Part shown: in pieces, positions 20,900 through 32,880 of the stretch
How positions within the stretch are numbered: position 1 is the stretch's first letter
Layout of the letters: the number at the start of each line of letters is the position of its first letter
Source: Liolophura sinensis
Taxonomy: Eukaryota > Mollusca > Polyplacophora > Chitonida > Chitonidae
DNA: 64,000 nucleotides
Assembly: GCF_032854445.1 (NCBI RefSeq)
Contig: NC_088296.1
Span: 23,071,604 to 23,135,603 of the forward strand
Reading direction: 5' to 3'
Translations under genes and position numbers: made by a program
Notes under the pieces: generated by a model
Seen by the model: the letters and a program-made list of their open reading frames with translations, nothing else
The model's database searches: none
What the model was told of the DNA's origin: nothing

Positions 20900-21430
20900 C
20901 CAACAGTTTAAGCTGTTAAGGGTATAGTAATATGACCATTATGATTTCCACCGGTGTAAGAAGCAAAATTTTGATGTGAAAAAGTAGCCAGCAAGAGCAA
21001 ATAACTATTACTTCTGTGTGTTTACACACGTGCAGCATCTATGTTTGTTTTATATATATTGTTTTATCCTGTGGCTAGTCATTTAATAAAACATCCAGAA
21101 GTCTTGGTTGTAATGGGTTGGTGACTTTCTCAAAATGGACATCACAACAAATGAGGGGAAAAAATGCCACCCTGGTCATGGTGTGTTGACTGGCATTCCG
21201 GTATTGAGAAGGCAGTCAAAATCTAACACTGTTTGCGGATAGCATACCAGTCATCAATGGAAGTACCTTTTATAAAATGATGGGGGTGTAGTTTGCTGAC
21301 CTATGACCACGGACTTGGACTCTTTCCCCTGATTACAGTTCAGCCCTTTTACTTTCTTGTTTGTTGTAGGTATAAAAGTTCACCAGCAGCACCAATAATT
21401 AACAATTGAAGGTAATAAAAATCATAAAAT
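20900..21430. other. Unassigned DNA
   Basis: No gene or clear repeat seen. It ends in the AT-rich tail of the LINE. Confidence 0.5.
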
Positions 21431-21624
21431 AATAATATTAATATAATAATATCTTTACTTTAGACCAAAAAAACACAGTCCATAGTAATACATATAACAA
21501 AGGAAGCAAAAAAGTGGAAAAGCATACAGAAGGATACCACAGGAACATGATATTGTACATAGAGGAAAAAAACGCTACATGTGAACATGACGATATAGCG
21601 TGTCCAATCATTTGGCTTCCAGTT

Positions 21625-21863
21625 TAGAGTAGACACGTAAATCAGTATTTATTATGCCATGAATTAGAATATTTTGCGTATAAAACAAGTGATATCTGAA
21701 CCTCTGAGTTTTTTAGCGCAAAGGCTCACTGAAGGATGAAATCGTTTTAAAACAGAACGTGTAACTAGCACTACAATGTTTTCTGTAATTCAGTACCCAT
21801 CTTGGTGAATTGTTATATGTCACACATAGAGCACTGATTGTTTTCTTATTATACGAGCGCCAC
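21625..21863 (-). pseudogene. LINE ORF2, C-terminal domain remnant
   Basis: The minus-strand reading RWVLNYRKHCSASYTFC and ILIHGIINTDLRVYSKLEA fits the region after the RT in many animal LINEs. There is one internal TAA. It is separated from the RT core by the SINE insertion. Confidence 0.6.
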
Positions 21864-21876
21864 AAATAATTTCAAT

Positions 21877-22104
21877 TTTACTTGTTTATTTATTTATTTA
21901 TTTATTTATTTGATTGTTGTTTAACGCTGTACTCAAGAGTATTTCACTTATACGACAGCGGCCATCATTATGGTGTTAGGAAATCGGGCAGAGCCCGGGG
22001 GAAACCCACGACCATCCGCAGGTTGCTGCAAGACGTTTCCAATTACGACCGGAGAGGAAGCCAACATAAGCTGGTCTTGAACTCACCGCCACCGCATTGG
22101 TGAG
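21877..22104 (-). repeat. SINE S1 nested in the LINE
   Basis: A 5'-truncated S1 copy whose (TTTA)n tail lies at 21885-21912. Near-identical 13-bp flanks (AAATAATTTCAAT at 21864-21876, AAATAATTACAAT at 22105-22117) are its target duplication, as expected for LINE-driven insertion. It is younger than the LINE it splits. Confidence 0.85.
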
Positions 22105-22272
22105 AAATAATTACAATACATGTTACAGAAGTTAGATCGAAAGAGATGATTTTACTAGGTCAGAACACGCAGGGAATTTCCTAAGAGGAACATTCGTATA
22201 CCACATAATTGCAGCGTAGGAGGAACAAAATTCTTACATAGGCTTTGGATTTGGCAGAGATGTATACGGTCC

Positions 22273-22845
22273 TTAATGTATTAAACTTAACATCATGTAA
22301 AACGGAAAATTTTCCACAAATGGACAAGAAGGAAAGGATTTAGCAGAAGGGCAAATAATACATGTCATCCGCGCATAAGAGATGATTAATAAAATACCTG
22401 CAGTGTTACATCCCAATTTACCTTCAGTGCGAGATGTGTCCATTTCATGCATGTAAACAAAAAAGGGTTTTGGGGGGAGTATCCCACCCTGTCTAACACC
22501 ATTAGCAGTACCAAAAACGTCAAAAACAACTGAGCCCCATGTAACAGCAAAGGCCTGGGTATTATACCACACAAGGAGTAATTTCACAATATGGATAGAC
22601 ACACCCCACTTGATCAACTACTTTAGAAAAGTCCAGTGATTGACGCGATCAAATTTGTTGCGAGCATCTAAAAAACATACGAATACCGGGCTGCCTTGAG
22701 AGCAATAAAACGTCAAGACTTCTTTCATAACACGGATGTACTGGTCAGTAGACCTGCTGGACTTGAAGCCAGACTGGTAATCAGATTTAAGAAGGGCATA
22801 CTGACACTTATTCAAAATAATTAACTCAATCATCTTGTAAATCAC
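22273..22845 (-). pseudogene. LINE ORF2 reverse transcriptase remnant
   Basis: The reading SDYQSGFKSSRSTDQYI then VFVCFLDARNKFDRVNH shows RT motifs 2-3, with the catalytic-region Asp in FLDARNKFD. It continues in the same frame after a TAG (22618-22620) with NGVRQGGILPP (motif 4). The YxDD block itself is not intact here. This is an RNA-directed DNA polymerase of a dead LINE. Confidence 0.85.
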
Positions 22846-23341
22846 CGTGGCAGCAGCTATAGGTCTATAATTGTCAGAACTTTGTTTTTGTTTTTAACAA
22901 CTAGTGTAATAACAAAAAGCGTAAGACCACGTGGCAGATAAGACAATGGCTAAATACCGCATTTATACGCATTGCCGGATGACATATCACTACTGGAGAT
23001 GCATTCTGCAAGCGTTCAGCGTGAAGACAATCTTGGTCAGGCTATTTGCCTTGTTCATATTGCATACACTGTATAAGAGATTTGACCAGTTCAAAAGTAA
23101 CAGAAGGGGCAACTGCAAGCCTGTGTACAGAAAAAATATTCAAACACGTATGCCTTACTCTCAATAGTGTTCAGAAACTTATCAAATTTACTACGCGATA
23201 TAGACGCAATATCCGTTTACATTATTGTTTACACTACTTTGGGTAATATTATTCCAGTCTAAAAGGCAATCACTTTAGCATAGGTAAGGATTGCCACATA
23301 AGTGATACAGTGATGGGAAGTTGGTCGGATGTAATAAATCC

Positions 23342-23995
23342 CTAGTGAACCTTGATGTTGGACACAGAGTTTGGTGCCATTTTCGGAGCGCACACAGTGA
23401 TATAGCCAGGAAGTGGACAGGTGTGCGTCACTGGCATCAGTGCACGTGCTGGGTGGTAGACGCTCAATGTCAACAATTTATAAATTAGAATTTTTACAGA
23501 GTCATCAAGTTGTTGGCCAAACACAGAAGTTGGATGACCGTTACAGTCACCAATAAGCATAACATTTGGAGAATCACATTTATCTGTCATGGTTTTGAGT
23601 TTGCCATAATATTCAAAAAAGGATTTCACATTATCGGGACAGTCTATATTCAAGTGCAAACATTAAATCACCATATTCGAACGTTCAAAATCTACAGGAA
23701 TACCCAATATTCTCTTGTCGTTATATCTAATCACCTTGGTATAACGACCAAAAGCTTTCCTCCATAGTATGAAAAGGCCGTCATATGGGTGGCCAGTCGT
23801 CAGAACACAGTCATCAACAGCGGAAACACCTCAACTATACAAATCGGGATGAACAGTGTTAAGAATAGCATTTTCGGATGCACGGAGCCAAGTCTGCTGC
23901 AAGATACAAACATCGCTTAACTCACACAGCGCTCTAATTTCAGGTATAGATGGTTTAAGAGATCGACAGTTAAAGGATGAAATACGGAGAGACAT
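23342..23995 (-). pseudogene. LINE ORF2 endonuclease (EEP) remnant
   Basis: It starts at the ATG at 23995 (MSLRISSFNCRSLKPSIPEI), the N-terminal strand of an exonuclease-endonuclease-phosphatase domain. CILQQTWL follows, where the family usually has QETW with a catalytic Glu, so that residue is lost. After a stop it resumes with GVSAVDD and YDGLFILWR, then NVMLIGDCNGHP at 23342-23659, the GDFN-like catalytic block. It nicks the target site in active relatives; here it is broken. Confidence 0.8.
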
Positions 23996-24002
23996 AATTT
24001 TA

Positions 24003-24645
24003 AAAGATTGAAGAGGTGCAGGAGTGCGTCAGTTTATAATCGTCGTAGTTCTCGTCACTGAGCCACCGCTGTCGCTGGTCTCGCTGACTATAGTCGTGTG
24101 AAATGCGTTTTTCATGGCGTCTAGACTCGTTCACAGGCTGGGTAAGCTCATCGTCGTAGTTCTCGTCACTGAGCCACCGCTGTCGCCAATCTCGCTGACT
24201 GTGGTCGTGTAAAATCCGCTTTTCATTGCGTCTGGACTCGTTCACAGACAGGGTAAGCTCATTGTCGTAGTTTTCATGATCGAGCCACCGCTGTCGCTGA
24301 TCTCGCTAACTATATTCCTGTGAAATCCGTTTTTCATTGGGTCAGAACTCGTTCACAGGCTGGGTAACCTCATCATCGTAGTTCTCATCAATATATCACC
24401 GCTGCCGTTGATCTCGCTGACTGTGGTCGTGTGAAATCCGCTTTTCATTGCGTCTGGACTCGATCACAGGCTGGTACGCTCATCGTCGTAGTTCTCGTCA
24501 CTGAGCCACCGCTGTCGCTGATCTCGCTAACTATACTCGTGTGAAATACGGTTTTCATTGCGTCAGGACTCGTTCACAGGCTGGGTAACTTCATCATCGT
24601 AGTTCTCATCAATGAACCACCGCTGTCGCTGATCTCGCGATGTTC
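24003..24645 (-). repeat. 111-bp (37-codon) tandem repeat in the LINE
   Basis: Six copies with starts spaced 110-111 bp (marker GAGCCACCG at 24060, 24171, 24282, 24393, 24503 and 24614). On the minus strand the unit encodes the motif QRQRWLSDENYDDELTQP followed by NESRRHEKRISHDYSQRD. The period is a multiple of three and two copies remain fully open; others carry stops, including CGA to TGA changes. It lies between the ORF1 remnant and ORF2. Confidence 0.9.
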
Positions 24646-24649
24646 TGAG

Positions 24650-25060
24650 ACATTCTCCTGCCAGCCGAGAAAGTCGCTTTGGGTTTGGGTAAGGCATTAT
24701 TAATTTCATTCCTCATTCTATCAAGTTTTTTTCTGTATTTCAGTTTGGATATTATTCAAACCATCCATTCTATTCACAATGACATTTGCAATTTACACCA
24801 TTGAGTTCTCTCGTCAGGGACGTGACATCAATATGACTGACGGATACCGGCGGGAGTATACTCAGTTTCTTCGCCACAAAACACGACAAGTCGCCAATAT
24901 CAATTTCCTGGACCATTCTCGAAATATCGTGAAGCCTCTTGTTACGTTTGTCATGGCCAGATCTATCCAACAAACTCTTGACAGCAAATGGCTACACGTC
25001 TTCGAGAGGATATTCTTGACATCTTGTACCCCTGTATCACTAAAAGCATTTTCACACAAA
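24650..25060 (-). pseudogene. LINE ORF1 remnant
   Basis: Minus-strand open pieces in different frames: SDTGVQDVKNILSKTCSHL, then GHDKRNKRLHDISRMVQEID and SILPPVSVSHIDV. Their position upstream of the endonuclease ORF fits a LINE ORF1. No zinc knuckle or RRM could be recognised. Confidence 0.5.
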
Positions 25061-25070
25061 CTTACAATTG

Positions 25071-25278
25071 CTTGTTTGTTTATTTGATTGGTGTTTTACG
25101 CCGTACTCAAGAATATTTCACTTATACGACAGCGGCCAGCATTATGGTGGATGGAAACCGGGCAGATCCCTGGGGAAACCCACGACCATCTGCAGGTTGG
25201 TGACAGATCTTCCCATGTACGGCCGGAGAGGAAGTCAGCACTAACATGCGCATTAGTGAGAGACTCCTGGGTCAACGC
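25071..25278 (-). repeat. SINE S1, with target duplication
   Basis: S1 body on the minus strand with tail GGTGTTTTACGCCGTACTC at the low-coordinate end. TACAATTG at 25063-25070 and 25279-25286 flanks it as an 8-bp target duplication. Confidence 0.85.
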
Positions 25279-25289
25279 TACAATTGTGT

Positions 25290-26430
25290 CGACTGGAAGT
25301 ATGTGAAGTTTGTCAGCCATATAATATAACGGTTCATTAATAATCGGTTGAGTGAGATAATCATTAGGGACAACACCCTTAAAACTTAGGCAATAATTCA
25401 TTGTCAAACAGCACAAGTGATATTTCAATTGTACACGCCCTCCGCCATTGAGGACACGGAAAACAGAAGAGTACCCTATGGAACCTCATCAAACTATGTG
25501 CTGCAAGCACTTGTGCAAGTAAACACCATGGCGACCCATTTCGTGTACGTGACAATTGTAAGCCGGAACAAATTAACCCAGTATATAGCACTTTGGTAAA
25601 TCATGAATTAGAACAGATTTATCGTGCCTTCCTGTTCTTCCCTGCTCAATTCTTGGAAACAGCTGCCACTAAATCATGTAAACATTGATACATGACGAGC
25701 GAAGATTGCAGATAAACAACTGCCAGTAAGGGTGTAGCACCATTTAAAAAAAACATAAAATTCAATCAAAAAAAAATCAATACAAGAAAAAAAGATTTAT
25801 GTTGAGTTATTTTATCTACTACTGAAAACCAGAGCTAATCACAGTGGAGAAAATCGTTACATATGCAAGACTTAAGCGTAGGCTTTCAACCTTCATTTGC
25901 GCTAGAGATTACACTGTGCGTTTATCTTCCTGCTATTATCTTTTTCGTATCCATTACAACAGGTTAAAGTAACATAAGCTGAAGGAGGGACATTCACTCA
26001 GTCCTGTAACCACGCATGTCTCAACAGAAAAATAAACACTTTCGTGTTTCATTACCTTTACTTCATTGCCTTCAACTAATCTACATCAGTGGCTCGTGCT
26101 CATTAACTTAATCGTCTGACAGGTCAACAATATATAAGACAGACTTCCCGTTACATAATCCAGACCTGAAATATAAAAGAAAAACAAAAAAAAACAACAA
26201 CAAGAAAATTCATATTTTGCAGACATCTATCGTACTGTAGAACTCAACAAAAAGAATATGATTACTAAAAAGATATGTTGGAGTAAAAAATAGTCTTCAC
26301 CATTCTACAAAGAGTGATAAACAAGACATATTTATTTTCAAAGAACTGACGATTTATATTTCTACCACTGTCTACCATATGAGCAAATCGTCAAGCTAAT
26401 CGTGACCTTCTTACCAGTATCCAAACGATT
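25290..26430. other. Unassigned DNA
   Basis: No gene recognised; AT-rich with A-runs near 25745-25795. Confidence 0.5.
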
Positions 26431-26435
26431 CCGCC

Positions 26436-26532
26436 GAAGTAACTACGTATCTGTCCTGAGAATACTGCCGAAGTGACTACGTATCTGTCCTGAGAATACT
26501 GCCGAAGTGACTACGTATCTGTCCTGAGACTA
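26436..26532. repeat. 33-bp tandem repeat, three copies
   Basis: The unit GTGACTACGTATCTGTCCTG + AGAATACTGCCGA is repeated three times, the last two nearly identical. Confidence 0.9.
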
Positions 26533-28281
26533 CAACTTCAAGGCTCAGCCTAGCAACTGATTGATGACAATCTATTCACCTATGGACAGAAACTGTTTTG
26601 TTGTTGTTGTTTTTGTACATGTATGTGCCAGAGCAGCAATGGCGGTGTGATAACTGGCAAAAGGTCACATGTAACGGATGAAAGACGTCCACTTGCTAAT
26701 TATATGCTTTCTTTGTAAACTATGCTTACAACAACAGTTTGCCTCATCGTAGCTTGGATATCCATGTTTCGCCTGTTCGTCCACTGGCAAATCCATCTTT
26801 TAACCTAAAGGGAGTGCGAAGTTGTCGGTTCTGTCGATAAAAATGCGTTTATCATTCCTTCAGGTAAATGTGACAGAAGTTGATTCCTCGTAAGGCACGT
26901 TTTTAAGAACAAAAAGCAAAGTCTGCTGTCTGATTACCTTAGAGTAATCAAAATTGCCTGCAGTGTATATTCCTGACTACCGCTACGCTTGGACAACAAC
27001 GGTCAAGTGGGGTAAATATATATTCTCGAATCCTGCAGACGTCTAATGAGGCAGACGTCTTACTATCACTCATTGAGTGTTCACACTGTTTTATCAGTGC
27101 TAATTTGATATGAGATTATTCACAACTGTAGATGTGGCACTAGTCCATTTCTGATGTTGTAACTATGTTCATCTATAAGGGAATGACTTTAACATGTTCG
27201 TAACCATAATGTGAGCAGATTAAATCTGATTTTGGTCGATTGTCATTTAAGCCATTTGACCAAAGTTCTTTGACCATTATATCTTTGGTCACAGATCTGT
27301 CGTTTGGTCACAGTACTGTCGATCAAAGTCAGTTTGGTCGCAGCGACGGCGTGAAAGACATTTCTCTTTATTAACTCTGATCTGCCCAGTATAACTATAA
27401 ATTTCCCATTTTTTACCGTGACATCCGTTTGCCTAGTACACCTATAGGCTTAATTTGACTAACTATCCGCAATTATCCTTCATACCAAGCTTATCATTGG
27501 ACAACAACGGTCACGTGGGGTACAGAAATATGATCGAATCCTTCAGACAACGTCAAAAGTGCCTGCTGACTAGGTTATCTCCCTTTGATGGGTTGTGCAT
27601 ACTGCTGAAATGATTCGCCTATACATCCGTCTTCTGCACTCGACCGATTGGTCTCTGGAGAATAAATCCGTTACATTTTTACTTAGTGAAAGGATACATA
27701 AATATACATGTACATATGTAGTGTAAGTAATCCTTATATTATATATTTTCGTATCCTATCACTGAGTAACCATGAAACAAATAACATCCACCCTTGACAT
27801 GTACAAATATTGAATTATCTTGGTTTATCGCTTTTTATTATCTCTTTAATTTTCTTTTAGTTTTATAGCGGAAAGCGTGTGTAAGGAATATCTATGTATT
27901 GAGGAGTTGTACATTTGTTGTTGTTGTAACGGTTCCTTCTCTTTACGTAAATGGTATGTTTAAACAAGCCTGAGCCAACATCTCTGAGCAGAACAAATTT
28001 TTACTGGCGCTGCTTCATTTTACGTTACTTTATTCATTCATTTGTGATATGATTTATAGCTTGTTTGAGGATATTACACATACACATGAGCACTTCGGTA
28101 TGGTTGAGGAAATCGCCCTTAAGCCGATTGTTTTCATGCACCGCCCTTCGGCAGATGTCTTCTGATTTAACGCTACTATTGACAGCGTACTATATAGGCT
28201 TTTTATCAACGTAAACAAATGTACGGAGGATAGAAATTAAGAAACCAGTTCAAGTATTTTTTTCATGTGTTTCAAAAAGTT
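26533..28281. other. Unassigned DNA with short dispersed repeats
   Basis: A short dispersed repeat (26630-26705: CCAGAGCAGCAATG, then GGTCACATGTAACGGATGAA) recurs at 28708-28785 and, more diverged, at 46335-46400. Two minus-strand copies of repeat B lie at about 26975-27060 and 27485-27600. No gene seen. Confidence 0.6.
26975..27600 (-). repeat. Repeat B, two diverged copies
   Basis: GGACAACAACGGTCAAGTGG followed by GAATCCTGCAGACG (from 26992) and GGACAACAACGGTCACGTGG with GAATCCTTCAGAC (from 27500) are reverse complements of the block at 38400-38470, 38695-38765 and 41110-41200. The second copy ends in TTATCTCCCTTT. Confidence 0.7.
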
Positions 28282-28404
28282 CATCATGTCAGCCCACCAA
28301 GACAGGTGTTTAGCTTGCCAGTTCCCCCACACGACCAGGACGCTCATCATGCCAGCCCACAAGACAGGTGCTTAACTTGCCAGACCCGTCATCCGACCAG
28401 ACAC
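28282..28404. repeat. Two-copy tandem duplication, about 63 bp
   Basis: TCATCATGTCAGCCCACCAA...TTAGCTTGCCAG is followed by TCATCATGCCAGCCCACAAG...TTAACTTGCCAG. Confidence 0.8.
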
Positions 28405-28409
28405 ATTTA

Positions 28410-29990
28410 TCAAAAACTATCTTGCAATGTGCAAATTCCATAAAACATTCGTTCTCGGCATCCTCTTTGCCAAATACACAGGTCTGGCAGTCTGTTTTAA
28501 TATCTTCACACATCCATGGGTAGGCCTATGCAAACGAGCCTGTACAGGACTCAACCTGTTAACACAAATACGTTCAAGTGTTGAAAACCATGTCAACCAA
28601 ACCATTGATGATGACATTGGTGTAGATGGTGGGCCAATTTATTTACTTAAATATTTGTTTTGTTCTAATAACACTCCAGTATAATTAAGACATACAGCAT
28701 AGAGAAAAAGCCAGAGCAGCAATGATTGTGTGATAATTGGCAAATGGTCACATGTAACGGATGAAAGCCGTCCACTTGTTAATTTACCTAAGTTAGGGTT
28801 TTTATTCTAACTGTCCATGTAAATGTAAAAATAGTAGAAAATTACACGCCTGTCCTGTCGTGTCATCGTGACTTAATCATAATTGCCGCTGTTATAGAGT
28901 AAAATACAGCGATGCCAGAAATCTGCCAAAACATACCCTGCAATTATCACAGCTCTGGTGAAACCCATTGTCCAGATAACCTTGATGCTCAGGACTGATA
29001 TCGTCGGCCTTCAAAAGTCCTGGGTCACAGAGGTATACGCTGATCCTACCATTGGATGGTGATCCTTCGTGAACAGGATAAAAGGATTGTAAACTCATTC
29101 CCTGTGTACAATGTAGTATCCAAGAATACACTGGACAAATGGACATTCATTCACAGCTGCCCTGTATGGCTTGGAAAGGCAGTTTTGTATCATCAACATT
29201 TTATTTCATGCTTCCAGAATATTTGTCTAATTGCCTGGAAAAACTCTCATTTTATATGTTGTGACTTATTTTCACTGTTAAATGTATGATCAGGTCCATT
29301 TCACATGTGCATGTACTTCCGAGTATATAATGAAACGCTCTACACCGTGCCAGAGGAAATAGTGGAATTGACGCTAAACCAAACTTTACTTAGTGTTGGC
29401 CGCGTATTACATTCACACCCAGAAAAATCATTTACGCATTTGTAATGATAAGTGTCACTGGACAGGACACGGTTTTAATTTAGAGTAAATGGAACACGCA
29501 AGAGGTCCAAGACAAAGTCGATAGGACCAATCCTCTCTGTATGACGGTACGTAAAATAACCCTGCCAGCCACCGTTTACGTCACCAGCGTACCGTATCTG
29601 CGCTAACAAAGTCGATTTAGTGGAATTTTCGCTTGTAGGAACTTCATCGCCCGCGAAATGCGCGGAGGATATTCGCAGCATGGTGGCAGACACACTATGC
29701 GGGTTTTTACGTTGATCGTGGTGAGAAGGTATGTCAGGTGACCTAGTAAACCATGAGACACAAACAAAATTTCACAGTTCAACTCATTTCCGTGTTGCTT
29801 GATCTGTCAGCTCGATCGTCTCGATGGGTGAAATTAGTTCGAGCGGAAACGCTAGGCGGGCAGAATGAAATCGCCAACCTTTCTTCTCTGGTATCTGAGA
29901 TGTTTGAAACAAGGGAATTTCGCCCTCGCCGGCGCGGACACACTTGGCGGATTTTTAGAAATTACAAAATACGCCTGTATGAGCGGAAAA
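28410..29990. other. Unassigned DNA
   Basis: Several open frames of 65-95 codons occur, but none has a recognisable domain. The second copy of the short CCAGAGCAGCAATG repeat is at 28708-28785. Confidence 0.5.
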
Positions 29991-29996
29991 ATCAGT

Positions 29997-30245
29997 CTAG
30001 TGTATCTCAGGCTTTACTATCCGTGGGCCTGCGATGGTAGCTGCTTTTCTAGGGGCTGTCGATCTTGCCCAGTGGTCACACGTGGTTGCCCTGGTCGCTG
30101 CCGGTCTATGGTATGCCTGCTGAAATCGCTGGTTCAGCCTTGTGATGCTACTGTCGTGACAGCCAATACTTGCTCCTATGGCCCTAGTAGTCAACCCAAC
30201 TTAATGTAAGGCAATGACGTGCTACCGTTCTTCAGGCGTCAATCG
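29997..30245 (-). pseudogene. Tc1-like transposase, N-terminal HTH remnant
   Basis: The minus-strand reading TTRAIGASIGCHDSSITRLN then QRFQQ matches the paired-like helix-turn-helix at the start of Tc1-type transposases. Upstream TPEER and VIALH belong to the same domain but with stops between. Downstream the frame shifts before the linker. The catalytic domain is absent. It is unrelated in position to the Tc1 element at 51979. Confidence 0.75.
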
Positions 30246-30249
30246 CGGC

Positions 30250-31155
30250 ATGGCTTCCTCGATGGTATTCTGCTGCTACGACAATTATGCAGATGGCATT
30301 TGAATGCTTTCCCTTCATACCCCAGTTCTGCTCCCATAAGTAATGATACTTCGAATCTTTCGTGCTTTTCAGGAGTAAAACTAATTTTTCATTTCTGTTC
30401 ACTGTCGCGATTTGGTGACCACTCATACAAATGCTGTCAAACCTGACAACCTCTTCGGATCTTTCGTGATGTCTAACCATGGAGATTTTAGTTGTTATTC
30501 ACAAACTATCATGATGTTTTCCCGGATTTATGCTGGTGCGCTTTAAAAGCGGGTCAGTATATTAAACACCACCTCGCCATTACTTACGTGTAAACTATAA
30601 CACTAAAGCTTGTTGGTTAACTACTCTGTTCACTGTCTGTAAATACTATTACTTCAACGTATTGTATTGATAAACCAGGTGCTTAGGGTATCTACTTCCG
30701 ACAATTTAATTTCTTTCTAATATAATTTAAATCTATACGTAATGGCAACAGCTTGGGTACTTTTACTTTGGTGAATATGTACTCACCAAGAATTACGTAC
30801 TTCACACCTTGTGCTAAATAAACACCACAGCTTGCTCCGTAACGTGGCGTAAATATGTGATTTTTGGACGTCAAAGCTTCATATTCAGGTGAGCTCTGCA
30901 AAAAAAAAATGGTGTATGTAATTAAATTTAAATAATTAAATATATAAATAAATGCATTTTTTTCCCTATAGGCTTGAATGTATATTTAATGTATATTCTA
31001 TCCTGAAACAATGGCGACCAGATTTACACATCCGAATGTTAGCAAAAAAAAAAAGAAGACAACATTTAAATACAAACTAGTATAAATATATTCACGTGTG
31101 TGGAGTATTTTTTAAAAAATGTTAATTTGTCCACAAATATTCTTTAAGAGTGCAT
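30250..31155. other. Unassigned DNA
   Basis: No gene recognised. A minus-strand open frame at 30232-30480 has no motif I know. Confidence 0.5.
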
Positions 31156-31159
31156 TTTA

Positions 31160-31365
31160 TATATTTATTATTTGATTGACTACGGCGTACTTAGAAGAAT
31201 TTCAGTTATACGACGGCCGCCATACTTCAGTTATACGACGGCCGCCAGCATTATGATGGGAAGAAACGGGGCAGAGCCCGCCGGAAACCCCAGACCATCC
31301 ACTTGTTCCTGGGAAGCTTTCCCACGTACGGTCGAAGAGGAAGCCGAGAGTGGATTTAAACAGCT
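31160..31365 (-). repeat. SINE S1 with internal 24-bp duplication
   Basis: S1 body, tail at the low-coordinate end (TTATTTGATTGACTACGGCG). ACTTCAGTTATACGACGGCC is present twice in tandem. Confidence 0.75.
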
Positions 31366-31369
31366 ATAT

Positions 31370-32505
31370 AGAGTCAATGTTTTTAATATCCTAAGAAAAA
31401 TTATTCCATTGCGTTGATGCTCTTAACTTAACAAAATATGTTGCATTATTCGAAAAAAGTGAAGTTCAATGAAAATTGTGTTAACATTATCGTAGGTGTA
31501 GTTAATAATGGGGATTTCTAGTGGAAAAAGCTGTGGAAAGTGATGCGCTAAACGGTGTGGGTGGTGCATAGCTTATCGCCAAACAGGAGACAAGAATAAC
31601 GATTTAATTTGGTCAGAGAACTAATCTTCAGAGACTTCAAGAGATGCGAAGTGTGCTTTGGCCTGTGTAGAAAGGAAATGTAGGACTTAAAAAGGCATGG
31701 TTTTACCTTCTCTGGTCTACCGTAAGGCTGTGTGGAATATTTTAATTAAAGTCGAAGGAAAAATGATACAAATATCGTGTTAACAACGTCACTGATATAA
31801 GATATGACAACGACACGTTCACGACGACTTCAGAACAATCATGAAACCTAATTTCTTCTTATTACCGCCATATTGTCTATCTGGCCCCGTAATCACTAAG
31901 AGATCTTAGACTTAGGCCAAAATTTAAATCACTTTAAAAATTGTTTTTTGTAATGTAACGATGTCAAAATACTGTTTGACAAGGTAGATTTTGCATATAT
32001 TATTTGCACAACAAATCATAGCTAACAAAAAAAAAATCTGCAAAGAACGTCCCAAATTTTAATGACTTAACTATAAGACTGGTTTGTGATATCGGGACTG
32101 GTGCGAAATTTATGCCAAAAGTAACTATAAAGGTGTCTGGGCAATTTATATAGGCCTCTTAATGAATTAGTGGGCGGTGCCTTCTGACCTTGTAAACACG
32201 AGTTGTGTTGATGTCATACCGGCGCTCAGAATAGCCATAACTGTTAGGATCGCCCTGTTCTATTATCACATTTCCAGTGGCAACAACCTCAAGAACTGGA
32301 AACAGAAGAAGCGGAAGAAATATTTTAAAGCATCATGGATCACACTGAAAAATAAAAGTAGCCTGAAGAAAAAGACAAACTTTAACACTGAGACACAAGT
32401 GAGTATCTATTTCAAAATGATATCGATGTGTGTCTAATATATCATTAGGATTTTCACGTTGCATGCCACAGTACATAATCTCCTGTCAGAAGTCGAGTTG
32501 TTGGT
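31370..32505. other. Unassigned DNA
   Basis: No gene recognised. The open frame at 32177-32437 is lysine-rich by A-run composition and has no domain. Confidence 0.5.
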
Positions 32506-32629
32506 ATAACCCCTTCCCGAAAGTGATTTACCTCCCGCTGAATCACTACCGCTTTTCTTCGTTGGAGGCGCGATTATTTTCTCTGGCTAGTACAAGTGGA
32601 TCGTTTGACAGTTCCACTGCATCAACTTT

Positions 32630-32880
32630 CAGAATGACTTACACGAATATTTTGCGCTTCACCATGAGAATAGCTTATTCTTGTGTTGTACACTGTCACA
32701 ATACTGCTGGAAAAGTTGTCAGTGAGCGACCAGTTAGCATGCATCGCTTTCCAGTAAAATCCTGAAGTTCGGCGTATATGGATATTACGTGTTAGCAGAC
32801 AAAATTGGCAAACAACGGATAACACCAGAATTTGTTCTGTACATTTCGTTGGTCAGTCAAGACCACGAGAGGAAAACCCA
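32630..32880 (+). pseudogene. THAP-like zinc finger remnant of the transposase
   Basis: The plus-strand reading CVVHCHNTAGKVVSERPVSM then HRFPVKS resembles a THAP domain start (C-X2-4-C, then HRFP). A stop follows, and the second half with the C-X2-H pair is not clear. THAP domains bind transposon DNA ends in related elements. Its position just inside the left TIR supports the assignment. Confidence 0.55.

Larger units (their letters stand above)
21430..25062 (-). mobile_element. Decayed non-LTR retrotransposon (LINE)
   Basis: Read on the minus strand: ORF1 remnants (25060-24650), an in-frame 37-codon tandem repeat (24645-24003), an ORF2 endonuclease beginning at an ATG at 23995, reverse transcriptase blocks (22845-22273), an RT C-terminal block (about 21863-21625) and an AT-rich tail near 21430-21460. 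Multiple stops and frameshifts make it inactive. The order is typical for apurinic-endonuclease LINEs. No RNase H was seen. I do not assign the clade. Confidence 0.8.
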
